Positions 18,135 to 27,167 of a DNA stretch of 64,000 bases are shown in pieces. Every line of letters begins with the position of its first letter. Within the stretch, counting starts at the first letter, position 1. The stretch is taken from the NCBI RefSeq assembly GCF_000327065.1, contig NC_019936.1, positions 4,306,001 to 4,370,000 of the forward strand, given 5' to 3'. The notes beneath the pieces were generated by a model. It was not told where the DNA came from and searched no databases. It saw only the letters and a list, made by a program, of their open reading frames with translations. The stretch is from Stutzerimonas stutzeri RCH2 (GTDB lineage Bacteria > Pseudomonadota > Gammaproteobacteria > Pseudomonadales > Pseudomonadaceae). The position numbers were made by a program, and so were the translations under genes.

Positions 18135-19328
18135 ATGACTACATTGACCAGGGGCAATTGGCCCACACTGCTTCGCCTCGTTTTCGCCCTGCTGGTCGGT
18201 GCGTTGCTGGCGGGCGGTGCGCGAGCCGAGACAGACGATATGCACATTCTCATCGGCAGCTACACGCACGATAGCGACAGCCCGGGCATCCTGCGTCTGC
18301 GCTTCGATCCCGCGACCGGGCAGATCGACCCGAAGCCCGTGCAAACGCTCACCAGCGACAACCCGTCCTGGCTGGTGCTGGATGACAAGCGCGGCCGGCT
18401 CTACGCCACCAATGAGAACGGTCCGGCACATGCTGACCCGGTCGGTCGTGTCAGTGCCTGGCAGCTCGACAGTAGCAGCGAGCACCAGCTGATCGGGCAG
18501 AACATCAGCCTGGGCGATGAGCCGACCCATGCCAGCCTGAGCCATGACGGCCGCTACCTGTTCATCAGCAACTACGGTTCGCGGCCCAACCCTGGCGGAA
18601 GTCTGGCGGTGATGCCGCTGGCCGAGGATGGCCACCCGCTGCCTGTCACACAGATCCTTGCCCATCAGTCGAGCGGCGTGCATCCCGAACGCCAGCGCTC
18701 GGCACATGTGCATTCCGCCGTACCGAGCCCGGACGGCAAGCGTCTGCTGGTCAGCGACCTGGGTGCCGATCGGGTGTTCGTCTACCGCTACGACCCGCAG
18801 AACGCGGAGCGCCCGCTGCAGGCCGACGAGCCGGCAAGCATCGAACTGCCGCCTGGCAGCGGCCCACGCCATCTGGTCTTCCACCCCAATGGCAAACACG
18901 CCTATCTCGCCCTCGAGCTGAGCGCCCAAGTGGCGAGCTTCGACTACACGAACGGCACCTTGACCCGCCGGCAACTGCTGGACCTGAAAGATGCCGGTAA
19001 CGACGTGCGGCATTCACCAGGGGCGATCCATAGCTCTGCCGATGGCCGCTTCCTCTATGTCAGCGACCGTGGCGACTACAACCACATCATTGTCTTCGCC
19101 ATCGAGGCCGACGGCACGCTGCGTGAAATCCAGCGCCGTTCCAGCGAAGGCCGCGAACCGCGGGAATTCGCCATCACCGCGGACGGGCGCTTCATGCTGA
19201 TCGCCAATCAGTTGAGCGATGAGCTGGTGGTGATCCGGCGCGATCCAGATAGTGGGCAGCTCGGCGAGAAGCTGCAGACCCTGACGGTTGGACGGCCGTC
19301 GGATATCAAGCTGCTAGCGCCGAACTGA
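18135..19328 (+). CDS. Exported lactonase family beta-propeller protein
   Basis: A 397-residue protein of the 6-phosphogluconolactonase (YbhE/lactonase) seven-bladed propeller family. Blade repeats such as 'PSWLVLDDKRGRLYATNE', 'PTHASLSHDGRYLFISNYG', 'GPRHLVFHPNGKHAYLALE' and 'PREFAITADGRFMLIANQ' run through it. Unlike cytoplasmic YbhE it begins with a signal peptide (hydrophobic residues ~10-28 ending 'GGARA'), so it should act in the periplasm. Its true lactone substrate is therefore uncertain. It is convergent with lafW, 11 bp away, and marks the left border of the flagellar locus. Confidence 0.82.
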   Translation: MTTLTRGNWPTLLRLVFALLVGALLAGGARAETDDMHILIGSYTHDSDSPGILRLRFDPATGQIDPKPVQTLTSDNPSWLVLDDKRGRLYATNENGPAHADPVGRVSAWQLDSSSEHQLIGQNISLGDEPTHASLSHDGRYLFISNYGSRPNPGGSLAVMPLAEDGHPLPVTQILAHQSSGVHPERQRSAHVHSAVPSPDGKRLLVSDLGADRVFVYRYDPQNAERPLQADEPASIELPPGSGPRHLVFHPNGKHAYLALELSAQVASFDYTNGTLTRRQLLDLKDAGNDVRHSPGAIHSSADGRFLYVSDRGDYNHIIVFAIEADGTLREIQRRSSEGREPREFAITADGRFMLIANQLSDELVVIRRDPDSGQLGEKLQTLTVGRPSDIKLLAPN

Positions 19329-19339
19329 GTGGGAAGGGA

Positions 19340-20377
19340 TCAGGACAACAGGCTGACCACCGCGAAGCGGCTGATATTGGCCTGCGCCACCACCGTCTGG
19401 GTGACGGCCGCGTAGCTGGAGGGGCTGCGCTGCATCAGGTTGAACACCGAGTGGGAGAAGTCCTTTGCCCACTGCTGCTCATCGACATCGGCCTGTTGCG
19501 CCAGGAACTCGCGGATCTCGCGCTGACGCTGGCCTAGCTGCTCGCGCAGCGCGCCGACCTTCTCCAGCCCGGCCACCACGGTATCGAGCATGCGCCGCAG
19601 TTCGCGCAGCGAGTCCAGTGCCGGCTCTTCGGGAAACTTCAGCAGCTGCTCTTCCTGGCTCGGCAGACGCTGAAAGCGGCCCTTGGCGAAGAGCTTGTCC
19701 TCGCCCTGCACCGCCAGCTGGTCCTTGAGCTGCTGCCAGTCGCTTTCCCGCGCCGAGAACCTGAGCCGGCCACTGTCATCGAGTTCGGCACGGATACCGG
19801 ACTGCCCGAGGCTGCCGTTGAAGCGGCGCAGGATCTGCTCGTCGCTCATGTCGTCGTCGAGCACCACCGCGACCGGCTCGGCCAGCTGGCGACCACCACT
19901 GAACAGCAGCGTCTCGCGACCCGACTGGCGGATGGCTTCGAGCGATTCCAAGCCCTGCAGGCTGAAGCGGCTGCGCACCGGCTCGCTCAGGCGCAGCTTC
20001 AGCGTCGCGTCCAGAGAATTGGCCGAGCGCTTGCTGCGCTCGCGCAACAGCTGCTCCACCTCCTGCATGGCATGCCTAATCGCATCCGGCCCGCTACTCG
20101 AGGTCGGCGAGCTGATTTCGCGACTGAGGCTGAGCTTGAGCTGCGAAAGACGCCCGTGCAGGTCGTTCAGATAGCTTTCTGCCGACTGCATGGAAGACAG
20201 CTGCTGATTGAGCTGCAGGCTAAAGCTGGTGCTCTTCTTGTTGGCGACTTCCGCATGCGCGGTATCGCCCGGCACCGGCAGACGGCGCGATGGCGTCGGC
20301 ACGTCGGCAAGCAGTGCCTGTCGGCGCTCATGGGGGTTGATGGCGGAAACGGCGGGTAGCGGCTTGCCGATCTTCAT
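19340..20377 (-). CDS. lafW: LafW-like hook-associated protein
   Basis: A 345-residue protein, the last gene of the flgB-to-flgL operon, 16 bp after flgL. By position it matches lafW, the putative hook-associated gene that follows lfgL in the E. coli Flag-2 locus. Long helical heptad-like stretches fill the N-terminal third and residues ~260-310. The C-terminus ('QTVVAQANISRFAVVSLLS') resembles the terminal helix of flagellin and hook-filament junction proteins. There is no signal peptide or membrane helix, as expected for a substrate of the flagellar export apparatus. GAGGAA precedes the ATG. The role is inferred from synteny and end similarity only. Confidence 0.6.
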   Translation of the reverse strand: MKIGKPLPAVSAINPHERRQALLADVPTPSRRLPVPGDTAHAEVANKKSTSFSLQLNQQLSSMQSAESYLNDLHGRLSQLKLSLSREISSPTSSSGPDAIRHAMQEVEQLLRERSKRSANSLDATLKLRLSEPVRSRFSLQGLESLEAIRQSGRETLLFSGGRQLAEPVAVVLDDDMSDEQILRRFNGSLGQSGIRAELDDSGRLRFSARESDWQQLKDQLAVQGEDKLFAKGRFQRLPSQEEQLLKFPEEPALDSLRELRRMLDTVVAGLEKVGALREQLGQRQREIREFLAQQADVDEQQWAKDFSHSVFNLMQRSPSSYAAVTQTVVAQANISRFAVVSLLS

Positions 20378-20393
20378 TCAAGCGTTCCTCGCC

Positions 20394-21302
20394 TTAGAGC
20401 ATGCCGAACAGCGACAGGCCGTTGATCTTCAGATAGGTCTTCTGAGTGGCCTGCAGCGACAGCTGGTAATTGTTCAGGTCGATGCTCGCACCGGCATAGT
20501 CCAGGCGCGACAGCTCACCTTCGATCTTCTGGTTCACCAGCGAGACATCCTCGTTGCTGCTGCTGAGCAGGGTCAGAGTGTTCTGCCGGCCACCGAGATC
20601 GGTCACCGCCCCGAGCAGGCGGGCATGGGTGGCGTCCAGGTTATCCATGGTCGCGGTGATCTGTGCGCGTACGGCGGGGTCGGTGGAATCCAGCGCCGGG
20701 TCCTTGAGCACCTGCACCAGCGCACGCAGCTCGTTGAGCATGCCGACGTCGGCGCCAAAGACCTGCGCTGCAGTGACGTTCTCCTCCACCAGCACGCCGT
20801 TGGCCACCGCCGCCTGGCGATGCTGATCGTTGCCCTGCAGCACGTAAATACCACCGATCAGGGCGATCGCCGGCTGGTTGGAACGGGTGCCGGAGAACAG
20901 GTAACGGCCTTCCTCGTCACGCACGTTGGCGAAGCTCAGCACGGTGTTTTCCAGCGCCTCCAGCTCATTGGCGATGGCCGACAGATCCTCGTCGGTGTTG
21001 CTGCCGTTGGCCGCCCACAACAGCAGGTCACGAATGCTCAGCATGCTGTCGGAGGCGGCTTTCAGATTGGCTTCCTGCTTGGACAGGTTGCCAGAAACGT
21101 TGGCTATGTTGGTGCGGTACTGCGTCAGGCTGGCTTCCTCGCGCTGGATGCGCAGCACGCGGACCGCCGAGATCGGGTCGTCGGACGGCACCAGCATGCG
21201 CTCGCCGCTGGCCATCTGCTGCATCAGCTTGCCGAGCTTCTCGGAGCTGTTGTTCAGCGAGCCGTGCATCATCGCGGTGATCTGGGCGTTGGAAATGCGC
21301 AT
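20394..21302 (-). CDS. flgL: Lateral flagellar hook-filament junction protein FlgL (HAP3)
   Basis: A 302-residue protein beginning 'MRISNAQITAMMHGSLNNSSEKLGKLMQQMASGERMLVPSDDP', the typical FlgL N-terminal helix with the flagellin-like 'ASG..(I/M)..PSDDP' motif, and ending in a helix that pairs with it ('YQLSLQATQKTYLKINGLSLFGML'). FlgL is exported and forms the second junction ring joining FlgK to the flagellin filament. It lies 37 bp after flgK on the same strand. Confidence 0.92.
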   Translation of the reverse strand: MRISNAQITAMMHGSLNNSSEKLGKLMQQMASGERMLVPSDDPISAVRVLRIQREEASLTQYRTNIANVSGNLSKQEANLKAASDSMLSIRDLLLWAANGSNTDEDLSAIANELEALENTVLSFANVRDEEGRYLFSGTRSNQPAIALIGGIYVLQGNDQHRQAAVANGVLVEENVTAAQVFGADVGMLNELRALVQVLKDPALDSTDPAVRAQITATMDNLDATHARLLGAVTDLGGRQNTLTLLSSSNEDVSLVNQKIEGELSRLDYAGASIDLNNYQLSLQATQKTYLKINGLSLFGML

Positions 21303-21339
21303 GGTGTCTTTCTCGTCAGTCGAATCGGGCGGCGAGCGC

Positions 21340-22719
21340 TCAGAACATCGCCAATACGGCGTTGAACAGGTCGTTGGAGGTGCTGATTACTTTCATGTTG
21401 GCCTGATAGGCCTGTTCGTAAGCCATCAGGTTGACCGCTTCCTCGTCCAGGTTCACTGCGCTGACGCTGTCGCGCTGGGCCTGGGCCTGCTCGGCGACAA
21501 CCGTGGCGGCGGCGAGGTCGGCCTTGTTCTGGCGGCTGGCGCTGCCGACGCGGCCGACCAGGCCGGCGTAGGCATCGTTCAGCGGAACATCGCTGCCGGC
21601 CACGTTGACCTTGGCCGACTTGAGTTCCAGCAGGGCCAACAGATTCTCGTTGTTGCCGACTTCGCCGGTGCCGCTCTGGCCGGCAGAAGAGAACGCCAGT
21701 TGTTCGGGCGTCAGCGCGGTCACCGCGAGCATGCCGCTGGTGCTGCCGGGGGTGTAGACGAACAGCGGCTGGCCCGGATTGCCATTGAGGTCGAAGCCAC
21801 CGGCCAGGGTGTCGTTGACCATCTGCGCCAGGGCAGCGGCCATGTCGTGCAGGTCGGCCTGGGCCGGACGCAACGCGCCGTATTCCATGTCGTAGAGCGC
21901 GCCCAGCGAACCGCCGAGGCCTTCCTGCACCAGCGGGAAAGTGGTCTTGGCGAACACCAGGGTCAGTTCCTGTTCGCCGGCCAGGTTCTGCTCCACGCGC
22001 AGCTGGCCGGCCGTGGTACCCGCCACCAGCGGCTGGCCGTTGGCCAGGGACACGGTTAGCGTACCGTCGGCGACTTCCTGCACGCGGATGCCGGCGTACT
22101 GGCTGAGGTCCTTGATCAGGTTCTCGCGGTAGTCGCGCAGCGTGGCGGTATCGCGCCCGGCCGACTCCATCTTGAGGATTTCCGCATTCAGCTCGGCGAT
22201 GTTGCCGGACAGCCCGTTGATCTCGGCGACCATCGCCACGCGCTGGCCCTGCAGGGCGTTGAGCTGGGTGCCGATGTTGCCGTTCAGGCCGTTGAAGCGC
22301 TGCGCCAGCTGCTTGGCCTCGCCGATGATCTGCTGGCGCAGGGCGATGGACTCCGGTGTGGAGCTGGCCTCGCTGAGCGCGGCGAAGAAGTTGTCCAGGC
22401 CGACGCTGACGCTGGAGCCTTCGCTGTGGATCAGGCCTTCCAGCGCGGTCAGGTACTGCTGACTGGTGCCGTAGTAGTTCTTGTCGGTGCTGGCGCGCCA
22501 GAGCTGCTGGTTCTGGAAATCGTTGGACAGCCGGCGGATGCTGCTGACCTGCACGCCGCCACCGATACTGCTGGCGGTCTGCCCGCCGACCGAATGCATC
22601 TCCGGCGCCAGGCGGCTGAAGCCGGGCGTGTTGACGTTGGCGATGTTCTGCCCGGTCGCGGTTAGGGCGATCTGCGAGGCGCGTACGCCGCTATAGCCAA
22701 TCTGACTCAAGACACTCAC
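21340..22719 (-). CDS. flgK: Lateral flagellar hook-associated protein FlgK (HAP1)
   Basis: A 459-residue protein, shorter than the ~550 residues of E. coli FlgK, so part of the exposed domain is reduced. The N-terminus 'SQIGYSGVRASQIALTATGQNIANVNTPGFSR' is the rod/hook-family signature, and the C-terminus 'NLDEEAVNLMAYEQAYQANMKVISTSNDLFNAVLAMF' is the matching terminal helix. FlgK forms the first junction ring on the hook tip. Its start overlaps the flgJ stop by 4 bp. Confidence 0.93.
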   Translation of the reverse strand: MSVLSQIGYSGVRASQIALTATGQNIANVNTPGFSRLAPEMHSVGGQTASSIGGGVQVSSIRRLSNDFQNQQLWRASTDKNYYGTSQQYLTALEGLIHSEGSSVSVGLDNFFAALSEASSTPESIALRQQIIGEAKQLAQRFNGLNGNIGTQLNALQGQRVAMVAEINGLSGNIAELNAEILKMESAGRDTATLRDYRENLIKDLSQYAGIRVQEVADGTLTVSLANGQPLVAGTTAGQLRVEQNLAGEQELTLVFAKTTFPLVQEGLGGSLGALYDMEYGALRPAQADLHDMAAALAQMVNDTLAGGFDLNGNPGQPLFVYTPGSTSGMLAVTALTPEQLAFSSAGQSGTGEVGNNENLLALLELKSAKVNVAGSDVPLNDAYAGLVGRVGSASRQNKADLAAATVVAEQAQAQRDSVSAVNLDEEAVNLMAYEQAYQANMKVISTSNDLFNAVLAMF

Positions 22720-23828
22720 GACAGGGCTTCCTTCGAATCGATGCGGATCGGTTGAGCGAACGCCACGGAAAGATGGCGCGCGGCAACCGGCTGTTGTCTA
22801 TCCAAGGCGACTGCGGCGGGCGCGCTATTAAACGCGGCGGACGCTGGCTGCTGCTCGGCGATGCGCTTGCCCTCCACCACCGCCAGCAACTGCCCACGGG
22901 ACAGGCGCTCGGCAGTGGCCAGGCTGGCCTGTGCCGCCTGCGGCCAGCCAGACGATTGCACGGCAGCCTGCGGCTCGCGTGGCTGGCTGTTGGCAGCCTG
23001 CAGGTCCTTGAGGATGTTGCGCGTGTAGTCGCGAGTCTCCTGGTACGGGATCTTGTGGATCCAGCTGGCCGCATCGATCTCGCCGCGGCGCGGGTCGCCA
23101 TGGTTCTTCAGCCACTCGTCGACCTTGCCGGGGCCGGCGTTGTAGGCGGCCAGCGCCAGCGCCTGGTGGCCGTCGTAGCGCTCGAGCATCTTGTTCAGGT
23201 AGGCGCTGCCCAGACGCTTGTTGTATTCGGCATCGCTGGTCAGCCGCGCTTCATCGAATGGCAGGCCGAGTTCGGCGGCCATGTCGCGGGCAGTACCCGG
23301 CATCAGCTGCATCAGGCCGCGGGCACCCTTGGGCGAAACGGCGGCGACGTTGCCGCTGGATTCCTGCTTGATGACGCTATCCACCAGCGCGCGGAAGCCC
23401 GCCTTGCCCGCCGCCCAGGCGTTGTCCAGCGCATCGACGCCGCGCTGCCAGGTACCACGCAGCGCATGCTGGCCGCCCTGCCCGGCACTGGCCAGACCGA
23501 GCGCGGCAGGCGCCGGCGCGGTGCCGTCGAGACCGCCGGAGAGCTGCTGCACCAGCATGTCGGCAATCCCGGTCTGGCGCTTTCCGGCCAGGGTCTCGGC
23601 GAGCACCTCGTCGTAGAAGTCGCGCATGGTGTCCAGCTCGCGGCTGCGCATCGGATTGCCGGCCGAGAGCACGTCGCCGGCCTTGCGCATCTGCTTGAGG
23701 ATCTGCTGCAGGAACATGGCCTCGAACTGCTCGGAAACCATCTCCAGCTGCTGGCGGCGCGCGGCGCTCGGGCCGTCATGGCGCGCGCGCATGGCATTGA
23801 GGTGTTGCGGTAGGGAAACGATGCTCAT
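22716..23828 (-). CDS. flgJ: Lateral FlgJ with rod-binding domain fused to an SLT-type lytic transglycosylase
   Basis: A 370-residue protein. Residues ~25-95 form the rod-cap domain ('QFEAMFLQQILKQMRKAG' ... 'GIADMLVQQL'). The C-terminal enzyme domain (~145-275) is a soluble lytic transglycosylase: 'VIKQESSGNVAAVSPKGARG' with the catalytic Glu near 154, 'LMQLMPGTA', and 'LALAAYNAGPGKVDEW'. Canonical enterobacterial FlgJ instead carries a GH73 glucosaminidase. The job is the same: open the peptidoglycan for the rod. About 95 Pro/Ala/Gln-rich residues trail the enzyme domain. Overlaps flgK by 4 bp; 8 bp after flgI. Confidence 0.9.
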   Translation of the reverse strand: MSIVSLPQHLNAMRARHDGPSAARRQQLEMVSEQFEAMFLQQILKQMRKAGDVLSAGNPMRSRELDTMRDFYDEVLAETLAGKRQTGIADMLVQQLSGGLDGTAPAPAALGLASAGQGGQHALRGTWQRGVDALDNAWAAGKAGFRALVDSVIKQESSGNVAAVSPKGARGLMQLMPGTARDMAAELGLPFDEARLTSDAEYNKRLGSAYLNKMLERYDGHQALALAAYNAGPGKVDEWLKNHGDPRRGEIDAASWIHKIPYQETRDYTRNILKDLQAANSQPREPQAAVQSSGWPQAAQASLATAERLSRGQLLAVVEGKRIAEQQPASAAFNSAPAAVALDRQQPVAARHLSVAFAQPIRIDSKEALS

Positions 23829-23836
23829 GGGCGGCC

Positions 23837-24949
23837 TTACATCACGATCAGTTCGGCGTTCAGCGCGCCGGCGCGTTCCAGCGACTGGAGAATGCTCATC
23901 ACGTCATCCGGGGTCGCGCCCAGGCTGTTGATGGTGTTGATGATGCTTTCCAGGCTGGCACCTTCGGGCCACTTGAACATGGCATTGCGGTCCTGCTCGA
24001 CAGCGACGTCCGATTGCGGCACCACCGCGGTCTGGCCCTGGGAAAAGGGACCGGGCTGGCTGACCTGCGGCCGCTCGCTGATGGTGACGGTGAGCGAACC
24101 ATGGGCCACCGCGGCGGCCTTCACCCGCACGCCCTCGCCGACCACCACGGTGCCGGTGCGGCTGTTGAACACCACCTTCGGCCGCACGCGGCCTTCTTCA
24201 ACGTCCAGGCGTTCGAGCATGGCCATGAAGCTCATGCGCTGGGTGCTGGTGACCGGTGCACGAATCGAGATCTTGGTGGCATTGAGCGCGGTGGCGGTGC
24301 CCTTGCCGAAGTAGGCATCGACCGCATCGACCACGCGGGTGACGGTCTGGAAGCTCGGCTGGCGCACGTTGAGCATCACGTCCGGGCGCTCGGTGAAGTC
24401 GGTGGGAATCATCCGTTCCACCGTCGCGCCGTTGGGGATCAGGCCGCTGTTGGAGGTGTTGATCGCCACCTTCGAGCCGCTGGCGCCTTCGGCATTCACC
24501 CCACCGACCACCAGCGCACCCTGCGCCACGGCATAGATTTCGCCGTCGACGCCCTGCAGCGGGGTCATCAGCAGCTGGCCGCCGCGCAGGCTCTTGGCGT
24601 CGCCCAGCGAGGACACGGTGACGTCGACGCTCTGACCAGGGCTGTAGGACGGCGGCACCGTGGCGGTGACGGTCACCGCGGCGACGTTCTTCAGCTTGGG
24701 GTCGACATTGGCCGGCAGGTTGATGCCGAACTGCTTGATCATGTTGGCCACCGAGTGGCTGGTGAACTTCACCTGGTTCTTGTCGCCGGTGCCATCGAGG
24801 CCGACCACCAGACCGTAGCCGATCAGCTGGTTGCCGCGGATGCCCTCGATATCCACCAGGTCCATCAACGGTACGGCCTGCGCCGGCAGCTGCCAGCACA
24901 GAACAAGAGAGGCGAGGAACAGCTTCACGGAGCGCAAGGGGCTAGTCAT
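23837..24949 (-). CDS. flgI: Lateral flagellar P-ring protein FlgI
   Basis: A 370-residue periplasmic ring protein. A signal peptide spans residues ~1-25 ('LFLASLVLCWQLPAQA'), followed by the family opening 'MDLVDIEGIRGNQLIGYGLVVGLDGTGDKN' and ending 'MSILQSLERAGALNAELIVM'. It forms the bushing around the rod in the peptidoglycan layer and is normally helped by FlgA, which is encoded at 29966-30754. 12 bp separate it from flgH. Confidence 0.95.
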   Translation of the reverse strand: MTSPLRSVKLFLASLVLCWQLPAQAVPLMDLVDIEGIRGNQLIGYGLVVGLDGTGDKNQVKFTSHSVANMIKQFGINLPANVDPKLKNVAAVTVTATVPPSYSPGQSVDVTVSSLGDAKSLRGGQLLMTPLQGVDGEIYAVAQGALVVGGVNAEGASGSKVAINTSNSGLIPNGATVERMIPTDFTERPDVMLNVRQPSFQTVTRVVDAVDAYFGKGTATALNATKISIRAPVTSTQRMSFMAMLERLDVEEGRVRPKVVFNSRTGTVVVGEGVRVKAAAVAHGSLTVTISERPQVSQPGPFSQGQTAVVPQSDVAVEQDRNAMFKWPEGASLESIINTINSLGATPDDVMSILQSLERAGALNAELIVM

Positions 24950-24961
24950 TGGAGTTACCGC

Positions 24962-25630
24962 TTAAAGGGGGAACAGCGGCGATGCGAAGAATCGCGTCAG
25001 CCAGCCAGCCGAGTTGCTGTCGTTGAGCACGCCACGACCCGCGTAGGAAATCTTGGCGTTGGCCACACTCTGCGAAGAAACCTGGTTGTAGCGGTTGATG
25101 TCATCGATGCGCACCAGGCCGGTCAGGCGGATGTACTCGTCGCCCTGGTTCAGGCGCAGCGCCTTCTCGCCTTTGATCAGCAAGGTCCCGTTCGGCAACA
25201 CGCGGTGCACGCTGACGGCGATCGAGCCGCGCAGGGTGTTCTGCTGTGAGCTCTTGGCCGAGCCCTTGAACTCACGCTCGCCGGAGGCCGAGGTTTCCAC
25301 GTCGGGGTAGGTCTTGCCCAGCACGGTGGGCACGCCGATGCCGACGCTCGATTCCTTGCCGAAGCTGGTGCCGGCGCTCTTGCTCGACTGGGTGGATTCG
25401 TCCAGCACCACGGTGAGAATGTCGCCGACCCGCACCGCGCGCCGGTCGCTGACCAGCGAGCCGCCGTAGCCGGAGCGGAACAGACCGCCGCCAGTGGTCG
25501 GTGGCAGGCTGTAGTCGAGCTCCAGCGGCTCGTATTCGCTGGAATCCTCGTCCGGCAGCAGCTCGTCGAAGCTGGCGCAGCCGCCGAGCAGCAGAAAGGC
25601 GAACAGGAGGGCGATCGGCTTCATCGGCAT
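24962..25630 (-). CDS. flgH: Lateral flagellar L-ring lipoprotein FlgH
   Basis: A 222-residue outer-membrane lipoprotein with the lipobox in 'LLFAFLLLGGCASF' (Cys near residue 18) and the FlgH core 'RSGYGGSLVSDRRAVRVGDILTVVLDESTQSSKSA'. I chose the ATG at 25630 because it overlaps the flgG stop by one base (TGATG); a second ATG two codons on is also possible. The L ring lines the outer-membrane pore of the flagellum. Confidence 0.93.
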   Translation of the reverse strand: MPMKPIALLFAFLLLGGCASFDELLPDEDSSEYEPLELDYSLPPTTGGGLFRSGYGGSLVSDRRAVRVGDILTVVLDESTQSSKSAGTSFGKESSVGIGVPTVLGKTYPDVETSASGEREFKGSAKSSQQNTLRGSIAVSVHRVLPNGTLLIKGEKALRLNQGDEYIRLTGLVRIDDINRYNQVSSQSVANAKISYAGRGVLNDSNSAGWLTRFFASPLFPL

Positions 25631-26415
25631 CACACGGTCTGGTTGAGGAACTGCTGCATGCCGCTGGCGGCATCAAGGACCTTGGCGTTGGCCTCGTAGG
25701 CGCGCTGGATGGCGATCATCGCCACCATGGCTTCCACCACCTGCACGTTGGAGCCTTCCAGCACGCCCTGCTTGAGCTGGCCAAGGCCCTCCTCGCCCGG
25801 CACACCTTCCACCGGCTCGCCGCTGGCGACGGTTTCGCGGTAGAGGTTGCCGCCCAGCGCTTCCAGCCCGCCGGGGTTGGTGAAGTTGACCAGGGTGATC
25901 TGCCCCAGCTCGGACGGCAGGGTGTCGCCGGCCAGCACCGCGGTGACGATGCCGTCGCTGCCGACGGTGAAGCCGGTGCTGCCCTCAGGCACTTCGATCG
26001 CCGGGTTCAGCGGCAGGCCCTGGGCGTTGACCATCATGCCTTCAGCGTTGAGCTGGAACTGGCCGTTCTCGGTGTAGAAGATGTCGCCGTTGGGCGCCTC
26101 GACCTGGAAGAAGCCGCGGCCGACGATGGCCAGATCCATCGGCTGGCCGGTGGTCTGGATGCTGCCTTCGGTGAACACCTTCTGCGTGCCGGCGACGCGC
26201 ACGCCGCTGCCCAGCTGGATGCCCGAGGGCACGGTGTTGATCTCGTCGGCCTGAGCGCCCGGCTGCTTTTCGATGACGTAGAACAGGTCCTCGAAGACCG
26301 CGCGGTCGCTCTTGAAGCCGTTGGTGTTGACGTTGGCCAGGTTGTTGGCGACGGTGGCCATTGCCTTGTCCTGGGCGGCCAGGCCGGTCTTGCTGACCCA
26401 AAGTGCGGAATTCAT
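25630..26415 (-). CDS. flgG: Lateral flagellar distal rod protein FlgG
   Basis: A 261-residue axial protein with the rod/hook N-terminal signature 'ALWVSKTGLAAQDKAMATVANNLANVNTNGFKSDRAVFEDL' and C-terminal 'NVQVVEAMVAMIAIQRAYEANAKVLDAASGMQQFLNQTV'. The length matches FlgG (~260 residues). It forms the long distal rod crossing the periplasm. It overlaps the flgH start by one base. Confidence 0.95.
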   Translation of the reverse strand: MNSALWVSKTGLAAQDKAMATVANNLANVNTNGFKSDRAVFEDLFYVIEKQPGAQADEINTVPSGIQLGSGVRVAGTQKVFTEGSIQTTGQPMDLAIVGRGFFQVEAPNGDIFYTENGQFQLNAEGMMVNAQGLPLNPAIEVPEGSTGFTVGSDGIVTAVLAGDTLPSELGQITLVNFTNPGGLEALGGNLYRETVASGEPVEGVPGEEGLGQLKQGVLEGSNVQVVEAMVAMIAIQRAYEANAKVLDAASGMQQFLNQTV

Positions 26416-26429
26416 GCGTTATCTCCCGA

Positions 26430-27158
26430 TCAGCTGCCGCGGATCATTCGGTTGCCGGCGTCGGAGAGGTCCTCGGCGGCTTTCATCATCTTTACCTGGG
26501 TTTCGAACAGGCGGTTCAGGCTCATGGTCGAGGCCAACTCGTCGATCGCCGAGACGTTGCTCGACTCGAGAAAGCCGCTGGCCAGCCGTACGTCCTCGCT
26601 GGGCTGCGCCGGCTCGCCGTCGCGGGTCACCAGCAGGCCGGCCTGGTTCTTCATCAGGTTGGCCGCCGGCACGTCGACCAGGCGGATGCGATCGACCTCG
26701 GCCATCATCCAGTCACCGGGGGCCATGACCGACACGGTGCCGTCATTGCCGATCTCCATGCGGTCGTACTCCGGCAGGACGATGGGGCCGCCCTCGCCGA
26801 GCACGGCACGGCCGTTGAGCGTCAGGCGCCCTTCGGCATCGACCTGCATGCTGCCCTGGCGGGTGTAGGCCTCGCCCTCGCCGTCCTGCAGCACGATCAG
26901 GCCGGTGCCCTTGACGGCGAAGTCCAGCTCGCGACCGGTGGCCACCATCGGACCGGCGGCCAGGCTGACGCCGTTGTTCTCGATCAACGCCATGTGCCGG
27001 CTGTCGTAGCCGTAGCCTTCCACCGCCACGGCCTGGGCGCGTTCGAGGTCGGCGCGAAAGCCGGGGGTGTTGACGTTGGCCAGGTTGTTCGAGCGCACCT
27101 GCAGCGACATCATCGTGCGGCTGGCGGCCGTCATCGCGGTGTATCCCAAGCGGTCCAT
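26430..27158 (-). CDS. flgF: Lateral flagellar proximal rod protein FlgF
   Basis: A 242-residue rod protein. The N-terminus 'MDRLGYTAMTAASRTMMSLQVRSNNLANVNTPGFRADLERAQ' and C-terminus 'SNVSAIDELASTMSLNRLFETQVKMMKAAEDLSDAGNRMIRGS' match the FlgF family in length and sequence. It is 9 bp after flgE and 14 bp before flgG in the operon. Confidence 0.93.
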   Translation of the reverse strand: MDRLGYTAMTAASRTMMSLQVRSNNLANVNTPGFRADLERAQAVAVEGYGYDSRHMALIENNGVSLAAGPMVATGRELDFAVKGTGLIVLQDGEGEAYTRQGSMQVDAEGRLTLNGRAVLGEGGPIVLPEYDRMEIGNDGTVSVMAPGDWMMAEVDRIRLVDVPAANLMKNQAGLLVTRDGEPAQPSEDVRLASGFLESSNVSAIDELASTMSLNRLFETQVKMMKAAEDLSDAGNRMIRGS

Positions 27159-27167
27159 GGGTCAGCC

